From assembly GCA_030681135.1 (NCBI GenBank), contig JAUXXF010000003.1, positions 1 through 48,324 on the forward strand: a DNA stretch of 48,324 nt, in the 5' to 3' direction. The position numbers were made by a program, and so were the translations under genes. Under the pieces are notes generated by a model. It ran no database searches and was not told where the DNA came from. It saw only the letters and a list, made by a program, of their open reading frames with translations. The stretch comes from Chlamydiales bacterium. GTDB lineage: Bacteria > Chlamydiota > Chlamydiia > Chlamydiales > SM23-39. This document shows, one piece after another, positions 6,830-15,457 of the stretch (the stretch's first letter is position 1; each line of letters begins with the position of its first letter).

Positions 6830-8179
6830 ATGCGCGTCGGAGCTATTTTATTAATGGGGGGAGAGGGAGCTCGCTTTGGAAGCCCTCTTCCCAAACAGTT
6901 TCAGCATTTGGCTGGCAAAAAACTTTTCCTACATACGCTAGAAACCTTTTCTCAACTTCCCTGGATCGATGAACTATTATTAGTCTGCCATCCTGATTGG
7001 GTTGAGCTCGTCCAAAAAGAAGTCGGTTCTAACACCCGGGTAGTAAGCGGCGGAATAACACGGCAAGAATCCTCCTATAAAGGGTTAAATAGTTTTCTTC
7101 AGCCGCCAGAATTTGTGATGATCCATGACGCTGTAAGACCCTTTGTTTCACGCCGCATCCTCGAAGAGAATCTCCGAGAAGTACAACGTGTACAAGCTGT
7201 AGACACCTGCATCCCTTCAAGCGACACCCTAGTTCATGTGCCTGATGGCGCTCGGGTAGCATCTATCCCTCCAAGAGCAGAATGGATGCGTGGACAAACC
7301 CCTCAATCTTTTGCCTATGATCTGATCGTCGAAGCGCACGAAAAAGCTCTGAAGGCTGGAATTACCAATGCTTCGGACGATTGCCAACTCGTACTTCGTT
7401 TAGGGAAACCTCTAGGCGTTGTATTGGGAGAAGAGGAAAATATAAAAATCACAACAGAGCTTGATCTTTTCCTTGCAGAGCAGCTCCTTCGCCTTCGCAC
7501 TCAAAGCGCAAGAGCTCAAAACTGTTCTTTGGAACATAAGCGCTTTGCCATTTTGGGAGGGTTCGGAGGAATTGGATCCGCGGTCTGCCACTTACTGGAA
7601 AAAGAGGGAGCTATCAGCATACCTATGTCTCGCAAGACTGGAGTGGATTTCACGAAGCCCGCCTCTATTGTGAAAGCTTTTAAACAGCTTGGGTCCATTG
7701 ATGGGATCATTAACTGCGCCGGCTCTTTGCTCGTCAAACCTCTAGAAACCCATCGGATTGAAGAAATCGAGCAGCTTTTGCAAATTAATTTTACAGGCCT
7801 TGTCATTGCCTGCCAATATGCTCAGGTAAAAGAAGGAGGTCATGTGATCAACCTCGCCTCTTCTGCTTACACAAAGGGGCGAAAAAACTACGCGATCTAC
7901 AGCGCAGCAAAGGCCGCAGTCGTCAATTTTACCCAAGCTCTGGCAGAAGAAAAACCTGAGCTCAGAGTTCATGTAGTCATCCCACAAAGAACAGACTCGC
8001 CCATGAGAAGAAAAAACTTCCCTCAAGAAGACCCTGCCTCCCTACTAGATCCCCTTGAAGTGGCAAAAACAATTATCAATCTCTTAAAAGACCCAATCAG
8101 CACAGGCTCTCTCATCGAAGTCAGAAAAAATCCTTTTGCCAGTTTTTCCCCACTTCCTTATAATTGCTTGCATGAATAA
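6830..8179 (+). CDS. IspD-like cytidylyltransferase fused to a short-chain dehydrogenase (Bcs1-like)
   Basis: Residues 1-225 are an IspD/TarI-type cytidylyltransferase: nucleotide loop LLMGGEGARFGSPLPKQF, IHDAVRPF at 99-105 and ASDDCQLV near 183. Residues 236-430 are a short-chain dehydrogenase: GGFGGIG at 243-249, NCAG near 296, Ser 345 and catalytic Y357-x3-K361 (IYSAAKAA). This order is that of Bcs1/Acs1 of encapsulated Haemophilus, which reduces ribulose-5-phosphate and makes CDP-ribitol from CTP. A plain IspD of the MEP pathway is about 230 aa and lacks the second half. The ATG at 6830 has AAGG 10 nt upstream. The following MFS gene overlaps its stop by 8 nt. Function as a CDP-ribitol enzyme is my preferred reading; MEP cytidylyltransferase with an added reductase is the alternative. 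Confidence 0.8.
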   Translation: MRVGAILLMGGEGARFGSPLPKQFQHLAGKKLFLHTLETFSQLPWIDELLLVCHPDWVELVQKEVGSNTRVVSGGITRQESSYKGLNSFLQPPEFVMIHDAVRPFVSRRILEENLREVQRVQAVDTCIPSSDTLVHVPDGARVASIPPRAEWMRGQTPQSFAYDLIVEAHEKALKAGITNASDDCQLVLRLGKPLGVVLGEEENIKITTELDLFLAEQLLRLRTQSARAQNCSLEHKRFAILGGFGGIGSAVCHLLEKEGAISIPMSRKTGVDFTKPASIVKAFKQLGSIDGIINCAGSLLVKPLETHRIEEIEQLLQINFTGLVIACQYAQVKEGGHVINLASSAYTKGRKNYAIYSAAKAAVVNFTQALAEEKPELRVHVVIPQRTDSPMRRKNFPQEDPASLLDPLEVAKTIINLLKDPISTGSLIEVRKNPFASFSPLPYNCLHE

Positions 8180-9410
8180 CAACTCATTTTCCCTTTCACG
8201 GACAGTTACTTGGGCTATATGGATCGTTGCGTCAGTATTTTACGCCTATCAATATGTTCTCCGAGTCATGCCAAATATTTTATTAAATGACATCATGCAG
8301 CAGTTCCATATTGATGCTGCAGCTTTTAGTCAATTTTCAGGGGTCTACTATATCGGTTACTCGCTCGTGCACCTGCCGGTTGGCATTCTCTTAGATCGCT
8401 ACGGTCCAAAAAGAATCATGAGCGGCTGCATTTTTTTAACCGTCCTGGGATTATTACCTTTACTGTTTGCGACCCAATGGGTCTATCCAGTCCTTGGAAG
8501 ATGCCTTATCGGAGTAGGCTCTTCTGCTGCCATTTTAAGCGTTTTTAAAATTATTCGCATGGCCTTTAAAGAAGAACAATTTCCCCGTCTCCTTAGCTTC
8601 TCCGTCATGATCGGCCTGATTGGAGCCATCTATGGAGGAGGCCCTGTCAATTATTTACTCCATCAATTTGGATACAAAGCAGTCATTTATCTGTTTGTTT
8701 TTCTAGGCATCGCTCTAGCTCTTCTCAGTTACTGGATCACCCCCCATATGACGAGCGCTCCTACAACCTCCGTCATTTCGAATGTCAAGGAAATCATAAA
8801 GAACCCCAAAGTGGTGTTGTCCTGTCTCTTTGCAGGCTTTATGGTAGGTCCCTTAGAAGGATTCGCCGATGTCTGGGGAACTGTTTTTTTAAAGCAGCTC
8901 CATCATATAGATGGAAATCTTGCAGCGAGCCTCCCTTCTGTGATTTTTATTGGGATGTGTTTTGGTTCTCCCATTTTAAACTTTATTGCTGAAAAAACAA
9001 AGAGCTACCCGCTGACCATTATTGGAGCTGCCATCGTCATGATCATGAGTTTTGCAGGCCTCCTTATGGGACAGCTCTCCTCTACCAGCATTACGATTCT
9101 TTTCTCCATGATAGGCGTGTGCTGCGCATACCAGATTCTTGCCATTTATAAAGCCTCTACCTATGTCCGTGAAGAGATCTCTGGGCTAACAACGGCTATT
9201 GCCAACATGATCATTGTGATCTTTGGTTATGTCTTCCACACAACCATCGGAAACATCGTCCACGCTGCCGGAGGACCTAACAATCCTTCAGCCCTCTTTT
9301 ATGGTGTTATGGTAGTTCCTATAGGATTATGTGTTGGAGCGGTTGGATTCATCTTACTTTCCTTCTACACTAAAAAACAAAAAAGCCCTCTTAACACAGA
9401 TGCTGTTTAA
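8172..9410 (+). CDS. Major facilitator superfamily transporter
   Basis: A 412-aa, about 12-helix inner-membrane carrier. The MFS signature lies between helices 2 and 3 as LLDRYGPKRIM, and helices follow regularly (for example IFLTVLGLLPLLFATQWVYPVLG). The closest family flavour is the organic-anion/sugar-phosphate (GlpT/UhpT-like or nitrate/oxalate) MFS group, but the substrate is not readable. I place the start at ATG 8172, inside the end of the previous gene, because the longer frame adds only a non-conserved 12-residue lead. The stop overlaps the start of the next gene by 11 nt, so the three genes form a coupled operon. Confidence 0.85.
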   Translation: MNNNSFSLSRTVTWAIWIVASVFYAYQYVLRVMPNILLNDIMQQFHIDAAAFSQFSGVYYIGYSLVHLPVGILLDRYGPKRIMSGCIFLTVLGLLPLLFATQWVYPVLGRCLIGVGSSAAILSVFKIIRMAFKEEQFPRLLSFSVMIGLIGAIYGGGPVNYLLHQFGYKAVIYLFVFLGIALALLSYWITPHMTSAPTTSVISNVKEIIKNPKVVLSCLFAGFMVGPLEGFADVWGTVFLKQLHHIDGNLAASLPSVIFIGMCFGSPILNFIAEKTKSYPLTIIGAAIVMIMSFAGLLMGQLSSTSITILFSMIGVCCAYQILAIYKASTYVREEISGLTTAIANMIIVIFGYVFHTTIGNIVHAAGGPNNPSALFYGVMVVPIGLCVGAVGFILLSFYTKKQKSPLNTDAV

Positions 9411-10080
9411 GCATTATATTGATCTGACTCACCCGCTTTCTCCAAATGTTCCCACGTGGAACGGATCGTGCGGGTTTTGTCTAGAGATCAAAAAAGATTA
9501 TTCTGATATGTTTCGAGTCCAGCAAATCAAGATGCACGCTGGCGTAGGAACCCACATGGACGCCGCCTCTCATCGATTTCAGGGAGGAAAATCCATCGCA
9601 GATATTCCTCTCAAACAGCTTCTTTTTACACCCATCCATGTCATTGACGTGTCCCAAAAAGCTCATGCTGATTATGAAATCTCTGTCAGCGATATGGAAG
9701 AATATGAAAAAACCTACGGATCTATCCCAGAAAACGCTCTTGTCATTGGATTCACAGGGTGGCATCGCTTCTGGCAAGATCCTAAAAAATATCGAAACGT
9801 AGACAGCAGAGGACAAATGCATTTTCCTGCTTTTTCTGCCGACGCTGCCAAATATTTAGTCTCTAGAAACATTGCAGGGATTGCTATTGATACACTCTCG
9901 CCCGATTGCCTAGACACCACTTACCCTGTACATCACCACTTACTTGCAAACAACAAATATATCATTGAAAACATTGCGGACTGCTCTCTCCTCCCGCCTC
10001 AAGGAAGCTACGGCATCGCCTTGCCTTTACGCGCAGAGGAAGCTACAGAGAGTCCTATTCGCCTTGTTGCTGTATTTTAG
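9400..10080 (+). CDS. Cyclase / kynurenine-formamidase-family metal hydrolase
   Basis: A 226-aa protein of the Cyclase (KynB-like) family. The metal-binding motif HxGTHxDxxxH is present as HAGVGTHMDAASH (about residues 46-58), preceded by YIDLTHPLSPNVPTWNG and followed by the family's IDTLSPD and HHHLLANNKYIIENIAD, where a second His-rich segment completes the site. Family members hydrolyse N-formylkynurenine or related amides; the substrate here is unknown. The ATG at 9400 overlaps the MFS stop. Being co-transcribed with an MFS carrier and the cytidylyltransferase fusion is odd for tryptophan catabolism, so another small amide or lactone substrate is likely. Confidence 0.85.
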   Translation: MLFKHYIDLTHPLSPNVPTWNGSCGFCLEIKKDYSDMFRVQQIKMHAGVGTHMDAASHRFQGGKSIADIPLKQLLFTPIHVIDVSQKAHADYEISVSDMEEYEKTYGSIPENALVIGFTGWHRFWQDPKKYRNVDSRGQMHFPAFSADAAKYLVSRNIAGIAIDTLSPDCLDTTYPVHHHLLANNKYIIENIADCSLLPPQGSYGIALPLRAEEATESPIRLVAVF

Positions 10081-10573
10081 GACTTTTCACATCAAGAATC
10101 TTTAATTCTCGAAAAACATTCAAAGCTCTCCGCGTGTTTTTTTCTGCATCGCAGTAAACTCTCTCTTCATAGGAATTCCACGCTTTTTCTAATTGCCTGA
10201 TGTACTCATCGCTTTCTAAGATTCTCTTGAACACACCCATCACCTTAGATGACTTTTGATGATTTTTCACGCGCCTTTCAGCAAATCGAAGCAAGTAGCG
10301 AGGATTGGTCATTTCCTCTACTGCTTTAGGAAGACTCCCCATCACAAAGGCCATTGCACTATCTTCGACTTCGACACCTTCAATGCCCCGGCTCACCATT
10401 AAACAGATCAGATGATCCGTTGGATTTTTTAAAAACCCTTCCGAACAACAAATTTCCCGAACATCCTTATCTCCATTGCTATATCCAACAATGCTAGAAG
10501 CGATGATTGACGTGCTAGACCACTTTTGGAAAACAGGATCTGGAGAATTTAAAGAACGGGTTGAGACGGCCAT
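10055..10573 (-). CDS. Unknown 172-aa protein
   Basis: I do not recognise it. The product is soluble, mostly helical and charged in its C-terminal half (RFAERRVKNHQKSSKVMGVFKRIL), with no signal peptide or membrane segment. It converges on the cyclase gene and overlaps its 3' end by 26 nt on the opposite strand. A weak AAGAG lies before the ATG at 10573. An antisense frame at 10476-10673 is poorer. Codon-by-codon composition resembles neighbouring genes, so I keep it, but with moderate confidence. Confidence 0.5.
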   Translation of the reverse strand: MAVSTRSLNSPDPVFQKWSSTSIIASSIVGYSNGDKDVREICCSEGFLKNPTDHLICLMVSRGIEGVEVEDSAMAFVMGSLPKAVEEMTNPRYLLRFAERRVKNHQKSSKVMGVFKRILESDEYIRQLEKAWNSYEERVYCDAEKNTRRALNVFRELKILDVKSPKIQQQGE

Positions 10574-10604
10574 AACAAGCTCTTATTTATACGTATGGGA
10601 AGCT

Positions 10605-10675
10605 CCTCAGATTTTTTGTCTGAAGCAAAAGGCCTTGTCCAGAGACAAAGCGCAAGCAAAAACAAAAATCTGAGG
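10605..10675 (-). terminator. Long hairpin downstream of the flotillin gene
   Basis: An inverted repeat with arms CCTCAGATTTTTTGT (10605-10619) and ACAAAAATCTGAGG (10662-10675) encloses a smaller CTTTGTC/GACAAGG hairpin. It starts 20 nt past the flotillin stop on the minus strand. The T-run lies inside the stem rather than after it, so it is a plausible but atypical terminator. Confidence 0.45.
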
Positions 10676-10695
10676 CGCACTCAAAATACTTCAGC

Positions 10696-12039
10696 TTATT
10701 TGTGTAGAGGATCTTGTTTGACAACTCCTAAGTATTGAGGCAGCTCTAAGCCTGCCATAGAAGCTACATCATGCAAAGCAGGCAAAGATTTCACTAGCTG
10801 GCTAATGAAGTTCGAAGTAGAAGATCCTTTCACCCCAGCCTCAGCTCCTTGATGACCACCGTCCCAAACAGTGATCTTATCGATCTTAATATTCTTGATC
10901 GCCTCAACTTGCAATTTGACAATCTCTTCTAGCTTTTCAATCAGCAGCATTGTTGAAGCGCTCTTAGCATCATTGCCGCAGGCCATCATGAGCCTTTCAT
11001 AACCTTTTGCTTTCGCATCTAAAAGCTTCTGTATCCCTTCCGCTTCCGCCTGCTTAATGGCCAAAATCGCCTCAGCTTCTCCACGAGCAATCAATACATT
11101 CCTTTGAGCTTCCGCTTCCGCTTCAATTTGGATCTTTTTCTTGTTGATCTCTTGCGGCACGATTTGCTCTGCTTCGAGGAGCTGTGTTTGCGCAAGAGCT
11201 CGAGCGCGCTGGATTTCGGCCTCTGCCTGTTGAATAGTAATTTGACTGCGCCGGCTCGCTTCAGCTTCCTTCTCAGCTAAAATCGCGTTCGTAGCAGCAA
11301 TCTGCGCTTGTGATTCATTTTCTCCTTTTACTGCTTCAGCATGAAAAGAAGCCACAGAAACTCGGCGATCTCGCTCCGCCAGAGCCTTCCCAATATCCCC
11401 TTGTTTTTCTTGCTCTGCCACATCAATTTTTGCTTGATTCACAGCAGTCGCAGAAGCTTTTTTGCCAATGCTTTCGATGTATTCAGACTCATCTGTAATA
11501 TCTGTGATATTCACATTGAGAAGGGTGAGTCCAATTTTATGTAGCTCAGGTTCTATATTTTTCTTGATGGCCTCTAAAAACCGCTCTCTGTCCTGATTGA
11601 TCTCTTCAATACGCAAAGAGGCAACAGTTAATCGAAGCTGACCGATAATGATCTCTGTAGCCATCGATTCGATTCCTTTATGATCTAAATCCAATAGACG
11701 TACAGCGGCATTGTTCATGATCTCAGGAGTAATACCGACCGCCACTGTAAATGTACTCGGTACATTAATCCGGATATTTTGGTAGGAAAGAGCTCCTTTT
11801 AAAGGAATATGGATATTGCGCGGAGTCAGATCTAGAAAAGCAGATCCTTGGATCAAAGGCCAAACAAATGTTCCTCCCCCGTGATAGCACTGGACCGTCT
11901 TTTTTCCACTTACTCGCCCGTAAACGACAAGAATCTTATTCGATGCACATCTTCGATAAAGCTTTGCAAGGAAAATAACCGTAGAAAGCATAAAAAGTAA
12001 AAACAAAAAAACAGTAGAACTTAAATAACTAACATCCAT
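10696..12039 (-). CDS. Flotillin (SPFH/band 7 protein)
   Basis: A 447-aa flotillin. An N-terminal membrane segment (residues 9-27) is followed by the SPFH domain (about 35-200, VQCYHGGGTFVWPLIQGSAFLDLTP) and a long Glu/Ala-rich coiled coil with repeated EAEA/QAEAE segments (about 200-360). The end is the flotillin tail with ASTMLLIEKLEEIVKLQVEAIKNIKIDKITVWDGG. Flotillins scaffold functional membrane microdomains at the inner membrane. Its partner, an NfeD/YuaF-type protein, lies 8 nt upstream on the same strand, the usual bacterial pair (YuaF-YuaG in Bacillus). Length and domain order match FloT-type proteins of 450-510 aa. Confidence 0.92.
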   Translation of the reverse strand: MDVSYLSSTVFLFLLFMLSTVIFLAKLYRRCASNKILVVYGRVSGKKTVQCYHGGGTFVWPLIQGSAFLDLTPRNIHIPLKGALSYQNIRINVPSTFTVAVGITPEIMNNAAVRLLDLDHKGIESMATEIIIGQLRLTVASLRIEEINQDRERFLEAIKKNIEPELHKIGLTLLNVNITDITDESEYIESIGKKASATAVNQAKIDVAEQEKQGDIGKALAERDRRVSVASFHAEAVKGENESQAQIAATNAILAEKEAEASRRSQITIQQAEAEIQRARALAQTQLLEAEQIVPQEINKKKIQIEAEAEAQRNVLIARGEAEAILAIKQAEAEGIQKLLDAKAKGYERLMMACGNDAKSASTMLLIEKLEEIVKLQVEAIKNIKIDKITVWDGGHQGAEAGVKGSSTSNFISQLVKSLPALHDVASMAGLELPQYLGVVKQDPLHK

Positions 12040-12047
12040 AAAAACAC

Positions 12048-12587
12048 CTATTTTAGGATAACAAGAACTGTTTTGTCATCCACTTTATTGATAATTTGAA
12101 CCTGGGCAAACGACGGGATCTCTTCAGCTAACTGAGAGATCGCATCGATTTCATAAGAAAGATCATGCAAAGACAGCGTAATTTTCCCGCTTCCCCCTTT
12201 CGGAATGCGTTGATAAACAGTCGCCTCTTTGCCAATCGCCTCTTCCAAGCGAAAAACAGATCCTTCGCTTTTTAGTTTTTTTGCCAACGCAAAAAGATAG
12301 CCGATCAGAAAAACAGCTACCATGCCGCCTAGGACTGCAAATAAAATGGTCACCGGCATAGAAACCTGAAATTCTTTTTTACAGGTCAGACCTATCCAAC
12401 CAAACATCATTAAAAAACCAGTGAGAGCCTGCTTCGAGAGCCATTTGAATTGCAAAACTCCATCGCCCTCTACATCTCCTATTAAAAAATTCAATATAAG
12501 TTGAATGGCAAAAAGACTTGTGCCTAATAGAGCACAATACCCAAAAACAGGATCACTTCCTACCAAATCCAAAAATGGTTGAATCAT
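12048..12587 (-). CDS. NfeD/YuaF-like membrane protein, flotillin partner
   Basis: A 179-aa membrane protein with three hydrophobic segments (around GYCALLGTSLFAIQLILNFL, ALTGFLMMFGWIGL and VTILFAVLGGMVAVFLIGYLF) followed by a soluble OB-fold-like domain of about 75 residues (EAIGKEATVYQRIPKGGSGKITL). This is the arrangement of NfeD short-form/YuaF proteins that work with flotillin. I chose ATG 12587 (MIQPFLDLVGSDP) because AGGA lies 8 nt before it; longer starts up to 12668 add a basic leader with no ribosome site. It is the first gene of the two-gene flotillin operon. Confidence 0.82.
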   Translation of the reverse strand: MIQPFLDLVGSDPVFGYCALLGTSLFAIQLILNFLIGDVEGDGVLQFKWLSKQALTGFLMMFGWIGLTCKKEFQVSMPVTILFAVLGGMVAVFLIGYLFALAKKLKSEGSVFRLEEAIGKEATVYQRIPKGGSGKITLSLHDLSYEIDAISQLAEEIPSFAQVQIINKVDDKTVLVILK

Positions 12588-12854
12588 TTTATTCATCCTA
12601 AGAGGGTGTCGATTTTGAAGATATTCTCTAACAATCGCATAGATACTAGCGCACTTTCGACCTAACACTCAAGTATTATCTAGGCGACAAGAAACTTATC
12701 GCGTTTGCTCCTCCGCGCGGACAGATCTCCATGCAGCAAAGCCAACTTTCTAATGAATCGTAAAGTTATTACTTTACAACATTATGATTAAAAAATTCAT
12801 TTTAATATTAAACAAAACAAAGTTTTGCACACAGAGATTAAATAAATCATTCCG

Positions 12855-12883
12855 TTTATTTAAAACACGAAATCGATTATAAT
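12855..12883 (+). promoter_or_regulatory. Promoter for the 220-aa gene
   Basis: A perfect -10 box TATAAT (12878-12883) sits 17 nt after TTTATT (12855-12860), a weak -35. The ATG at 12914 follows 30 nt later. The surrounding 130 nt are strongly AT-rich. Confidence 0.5.
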
Positions 12884-12913
12884 ATTACAAGAAAACAACA
12901 AAAAAGTATTGTT

Positions 12914-13576
12914 ATGTCATTAAGTATCGAAAACACCAAACTAAACAAACAATATAAAGAACTTTCAGGCGTTAAAGAGCTAAAAACCTGGGCTGACCAG
13001 ACGAATTGGGAGCGAGCAGAAAGAGTTTATAAAGTGGCTCTGCCGTTCATTATGATGAACAAAACACTTCGTTTCCCATTATCTCTTGGTTTAAAGACGC
13101 TTAGCACAGCATCCGACATGCACCTTTTGATCACCTGTTTACAAGATGAAAGCGATAACCAGAAAGTCGCTTATCAGACAATGCAAACAACGATTTCTAT
13201 TATTTCTCTAGCTGGAACCATTTTTTCACATCCCGCTGGTATGCTTGTGACTACCGGCCGGGATTTAATCAAAAATGCCTCTCAAGCAAAACTGCAGACA
13301 GAGAAAAAAGAATACAAGGAAGCTTTGGAAAGTTGCGCTAGAAGCCTATCAAATCTATTACTTATAGCTCTATTCTTTCATGGGGGACTCCCTCTTTCAA
13401 TCGCCTTACTGAACGTGCAAATTTTGCTTACGATGTACAACTTTCAGAAAGAATTCGACAATGAAAGAGATCTTGAAGCTGCGGGACATCTTGGCATGAT
13501 AGCCATTCGCGGACAGCAAATATATGAAAAGCTCCTACAGTTCAGAGCTCAGCAGCAAGCGTCCGTATTCGCGTAA
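12914..13576 (+). CDS. Unknown protein with paired hydrophobic segments
   Basis: A 220-aa protein I cannot assign. It has hydrophobic stretches near residues 45-70 (ALPFIMMNKTLRFPLSLGL), 92-115 (TISIISLAGTIFSHPAGMLV) and 148-172 (SNLLLIALFFHGGLPLSIALLNVQILL). The last could form a hairpin of the kind seen in chlamydial inclusion-membrane (Inc) proteins. Charged helical segments flank them, and there is no signal peptide. There is no strong ribosome site before the ATG at 12914. It ends convergently with the phosphatase gene, overlapping by 42 nt. Possible secreted membrane effector; function unknown. Confidence 0.6.
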   Translation: MSLSIENTKLNKQYKELSGVKELKTWADQTNWERAERVYKVALPFIMMNKTLRFPLSLGLKTLSTASDMHLLITCLQDESDNQKVAYQTMQTTISIISLAGTIFSHPAGMLVTTGRDLIKNASQAKLQTEKKEYKEALESCARSLSNLLLIALFFHGGLPLSIALLNVQILLTMYNFQKEFDNERDLEAAGHLGMIAIRGQQIYEKLLQFRAQQQASVFA

Positions 13577-14656
13577 AAGCTCCAATTGAACAGGTTGTTG
13601 AACAAAGAATTTTCCTCTTTGCTGTCTCAATTCCACAATACACTCTATGAGGACTTCTTCTAAATTTTCCAAACTTAACTCTCCGCGCCAGAATTTTTCT
13701 CGCAAGCAATAAGCTGCAATCAGAGTCCCTGTACGCCCTACTCCTGCCCTGCAGTGGATCCAAGCGACGCGTCCCTTGGGGACAACAATATCGATAGTCT
13801 CTACAAATGCTTTTAAGTCGAGGGGCGCAACTGCACCGAAATCCTTCCAACGATAAGAGTGACTTCGTACAATTCTTTTTTCTTCACCCGTCTCAAGATG
13901 GCGGACTTGGTAACAGCAAGCAGAATCATTTCTATTTTCTATTGTAACAGATAGAGGGCCATACGTTTTTGCCTGATCTGAAAACTGTGGATAATAGCTA
14001 GTTACTTGTTCCTTGCCTTTATGCTTTCGATCTTCTGGGGTTGTTAAATCAATAATATCGGCGTTCCGTTCAAAAACAGCCTGCCAAAACAGCCCACAAT
14101 CTTCTGGGAGAGGAGCTTGCGAGGCGACAAATAAGCGAGAGCATCCAGGAATGGTGATTGAGTTCGCATGTAAGTAATTCCCATCTACGGAGATGGCTGT
14201 ATGTTTAGGACATTTTATCCCATCAAAACGACATCGGTTTCCTAGATTCACATAGGTCATCTTTCCCAATTCGGAGCGAGTTTTTTCCTCTAACCGGTCC
14301 CACAACTCTTTGATAGGCGTCTTAGCACAAAGCTTAACTGAAGAGCTCGGCTGCAAGGAAACGTCCTCAGGTTGTTTAACTGGATCAGCAGATGGCAAAG
14401 AGGGTTTGTCTGGACTATTTATTGAGTGCGTACGGTAAAAAACAAAAAAAGCTGCACAAGATACGGCCATACTTAGAGCTACCGCACCTTTCAACGTCAA
14501 AGGGATCGCAAAAGAGGCAGCAGCTAATACGCCCCCCAATCCTAAGATAAGTCCGGATATTTTTAAGACCTTAGAGGCTGTTTCTGCACAAACATCTTGC
14601 TCTTTTTGGCTTTGTGTAAAATAACCTTTTAAACAGTTTAGTTGTCCTATAATCAT
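13535..14656 (-). CDS. Membrane-anchored protein tyrosine phosphatase, probable effector
   Basis: The 373-aa protein joins two parts. Near residues 35-75 lies a bilobed hydrophobic hairpin (SGLILGLGGVLAAASFAI ... VALSMAVSCAAFFVFY) as in chlamydial Inc proteins. After a Ser/Pro-rich linker comes a classical eukaryotic-type tyrosine phosphatase domain (about 125-373). Its P-loop is HCRAGVGRTGT with nucleophile C302 and R308, and a WPD-like loop WKDFGAVAP supplies the acid Asp. NLGNRCRFDGIKCP and ASQAPLPEDCGLFWQAVFE match the family's phosphotyrosine-loop and 'ASQGP...FW' regions. I chose ATG 14656 because GAGAGG precedes it by 5 nt. Such proteins dephosphorylate host phosphotyrosine when secreted; here secretion is inferred. 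Confidence 0.83.
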   Translation of the reverse strand: MIIGQLNCLKGYFTQSQKEQDVCAETASKVLKISGLILGLGGVLAAASFAIPLTLKGAVALSMAVSCAAFFVFYRTHSINSPDKPSLPSADPVKQPEDVSLQPSSSVKLCAKTPIKELWDRLEEKTRSELGKMTYVNLGNRCRFDGIKCPKHTAISVDGNYLHANSITIPGCSRLFVASQAPLPEDCGLFWQAVFERNADIIDLTTPEDRKHKGKEQVTSYYPQFSDQAKTYGPLSVTIENRNDSACCYQVRHLETGEEKRIVRSHSYRWKDFGAVAPLDLKAFVETIDIVVPKGRVAWIHCRAGVGRTGTLIAAYCLREKFWRGELSLENLEEVLIECIVELRQQRGKFFVQQPVQLELLREYGRLLLSSEL

Positions 14657-14767
14657 AGATACCTCTCTACACGTTGACCTTTCTTGCAGGCAGCAAGAAT
14701 AGACATAAAATTCATTTAAGTCGAGGCAAACAGAAATGGACAAGAAAATATTTCATAAAACCATCTA

Positions 14768-14796
14768 TTGACTGATAGTCGGTCATTCCCTATCAT
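14768..14796 (+). promoter_or_regulatory. Promoter with embedded dyad operator for the TetR operon
   Basis: TTGACT (14768-14773), a 17-nt spacer and TATCAT (14791-14796) form a good sigma-70-type promoter 24 nt before the TetR gene. The spacer and -35 contain the imperfect palindrome TGACTGATAGTCGGTCA (14769-14785), 12 of 17 positions symmetric, where a TetR dimer would block polymerase. Autorepression is inferred. Confidence 0.62.
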
Positions 14797-14819
14797 CTAA
14801 ATCATTACGAAGAGGTTTT

Positions 14820-15455
14820 ATGGTTAGAATCGTAAAAAAACCCGAAGAGCGAAGGCGTGAGATTGTATCTGCAGCCCGGTCTTTATTTCTTAGCCAAGGC
14901 TATGAGAATACGACCATGCAAGATATGATGACAAAGCTGCAAATTGCTAAGGGAACAACTTACCACTATTTCAAGTCCAAAGAAGAGTTATTAGAGGCAG
15001 TAGTGGAAGACATGGTGGCTGAATATGTAAGTACTATTGAAAAGTCATTGAATCAATGCAAAGGAACTGCGCTTGAAAAAATGCAAATACTGGTAACTGT
15101 TAGAAAAATAGCTTCCCCTTCAACAGATACTCTCGTAGATGCCTTACATCGCTTAGATAATAGGGAAATGCATGCGCGTCTTTTGGCCATCACCCTCTCG
15201 AAATTATCGCCACTTTATGCCCATGTGATTTCTCAGGGATGCGAAGAGGGCGTTTTTCGAGTTGAGCATCCCTTAGAATGCGCCGAAATTCTGCTGGCAG
15301 GGATTCAATTTGTCACAGATGTTGGCTGTCACCCCTGGACCCCAGAAGATCTAGAACGTCGTATGCAAGCCATCCCCAGCCTGATCGAAAATCAATTAAA
15401 TGCTCCAAAAGGAGCTCTCAGTTTTCTATTGATACATACCCATAAAAGAGATTAA
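14820..15455 (+). CDS. TetR-family transcriptional repressor
   Basis: A 211-aa TetR-type regulator. The N-terminal helix-turn-helix reads RREIVSAARSLFLSQGYENTTMQDMMTKL... followed by IAKGTTYHYFKSKEELLEAVV (about residues 12-65), the family signature. The remaining helices form the ligand-binding/dimer domain, which is not informative about the ligand. An AGAGG lies 5 nt before the ATG. A promoter with a palindrome lies just upstream, and the CPBP protease and serine hydrolase genes follow with 2-nt gaps, so it most likely controls this three-gene operon. Confidence 0.9.
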   Translation: MVRIVKKPEERRREIVSAARSLFLSQGYENTTMQDMMTKLQIAKGTTYHYFKSKEELLEAVVEDMVAEYVSTIEKSLNQCKGTALEKMQILVTVRKIASPSTDTLVDALHRLDNREMHARLLAITLSKLSPLYAHVISQGCEEGVFRVEHPLECAEILLAGIQFVTDVGCHPWTPEDLERRMQAIPSLIENQLNAPKGALSFLLIHTHKRD

Positions 15456-15457
15456 TC

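Noticed and set aside
6830..7530. Plain ispD of the MEP pathway
   Set aside because: The frame continues without interruption into a complete SDR domain with catalytic YxxxK, so it is a fusion; a Bcs1-like role is preferred but not proven.
10476..10673. Rightward 65-codon frame over the start of the 172-aa gene
   Set aside because: Runs through the hairpin at 10605-10675 and is antisense to a longer frame; no recognisable features.
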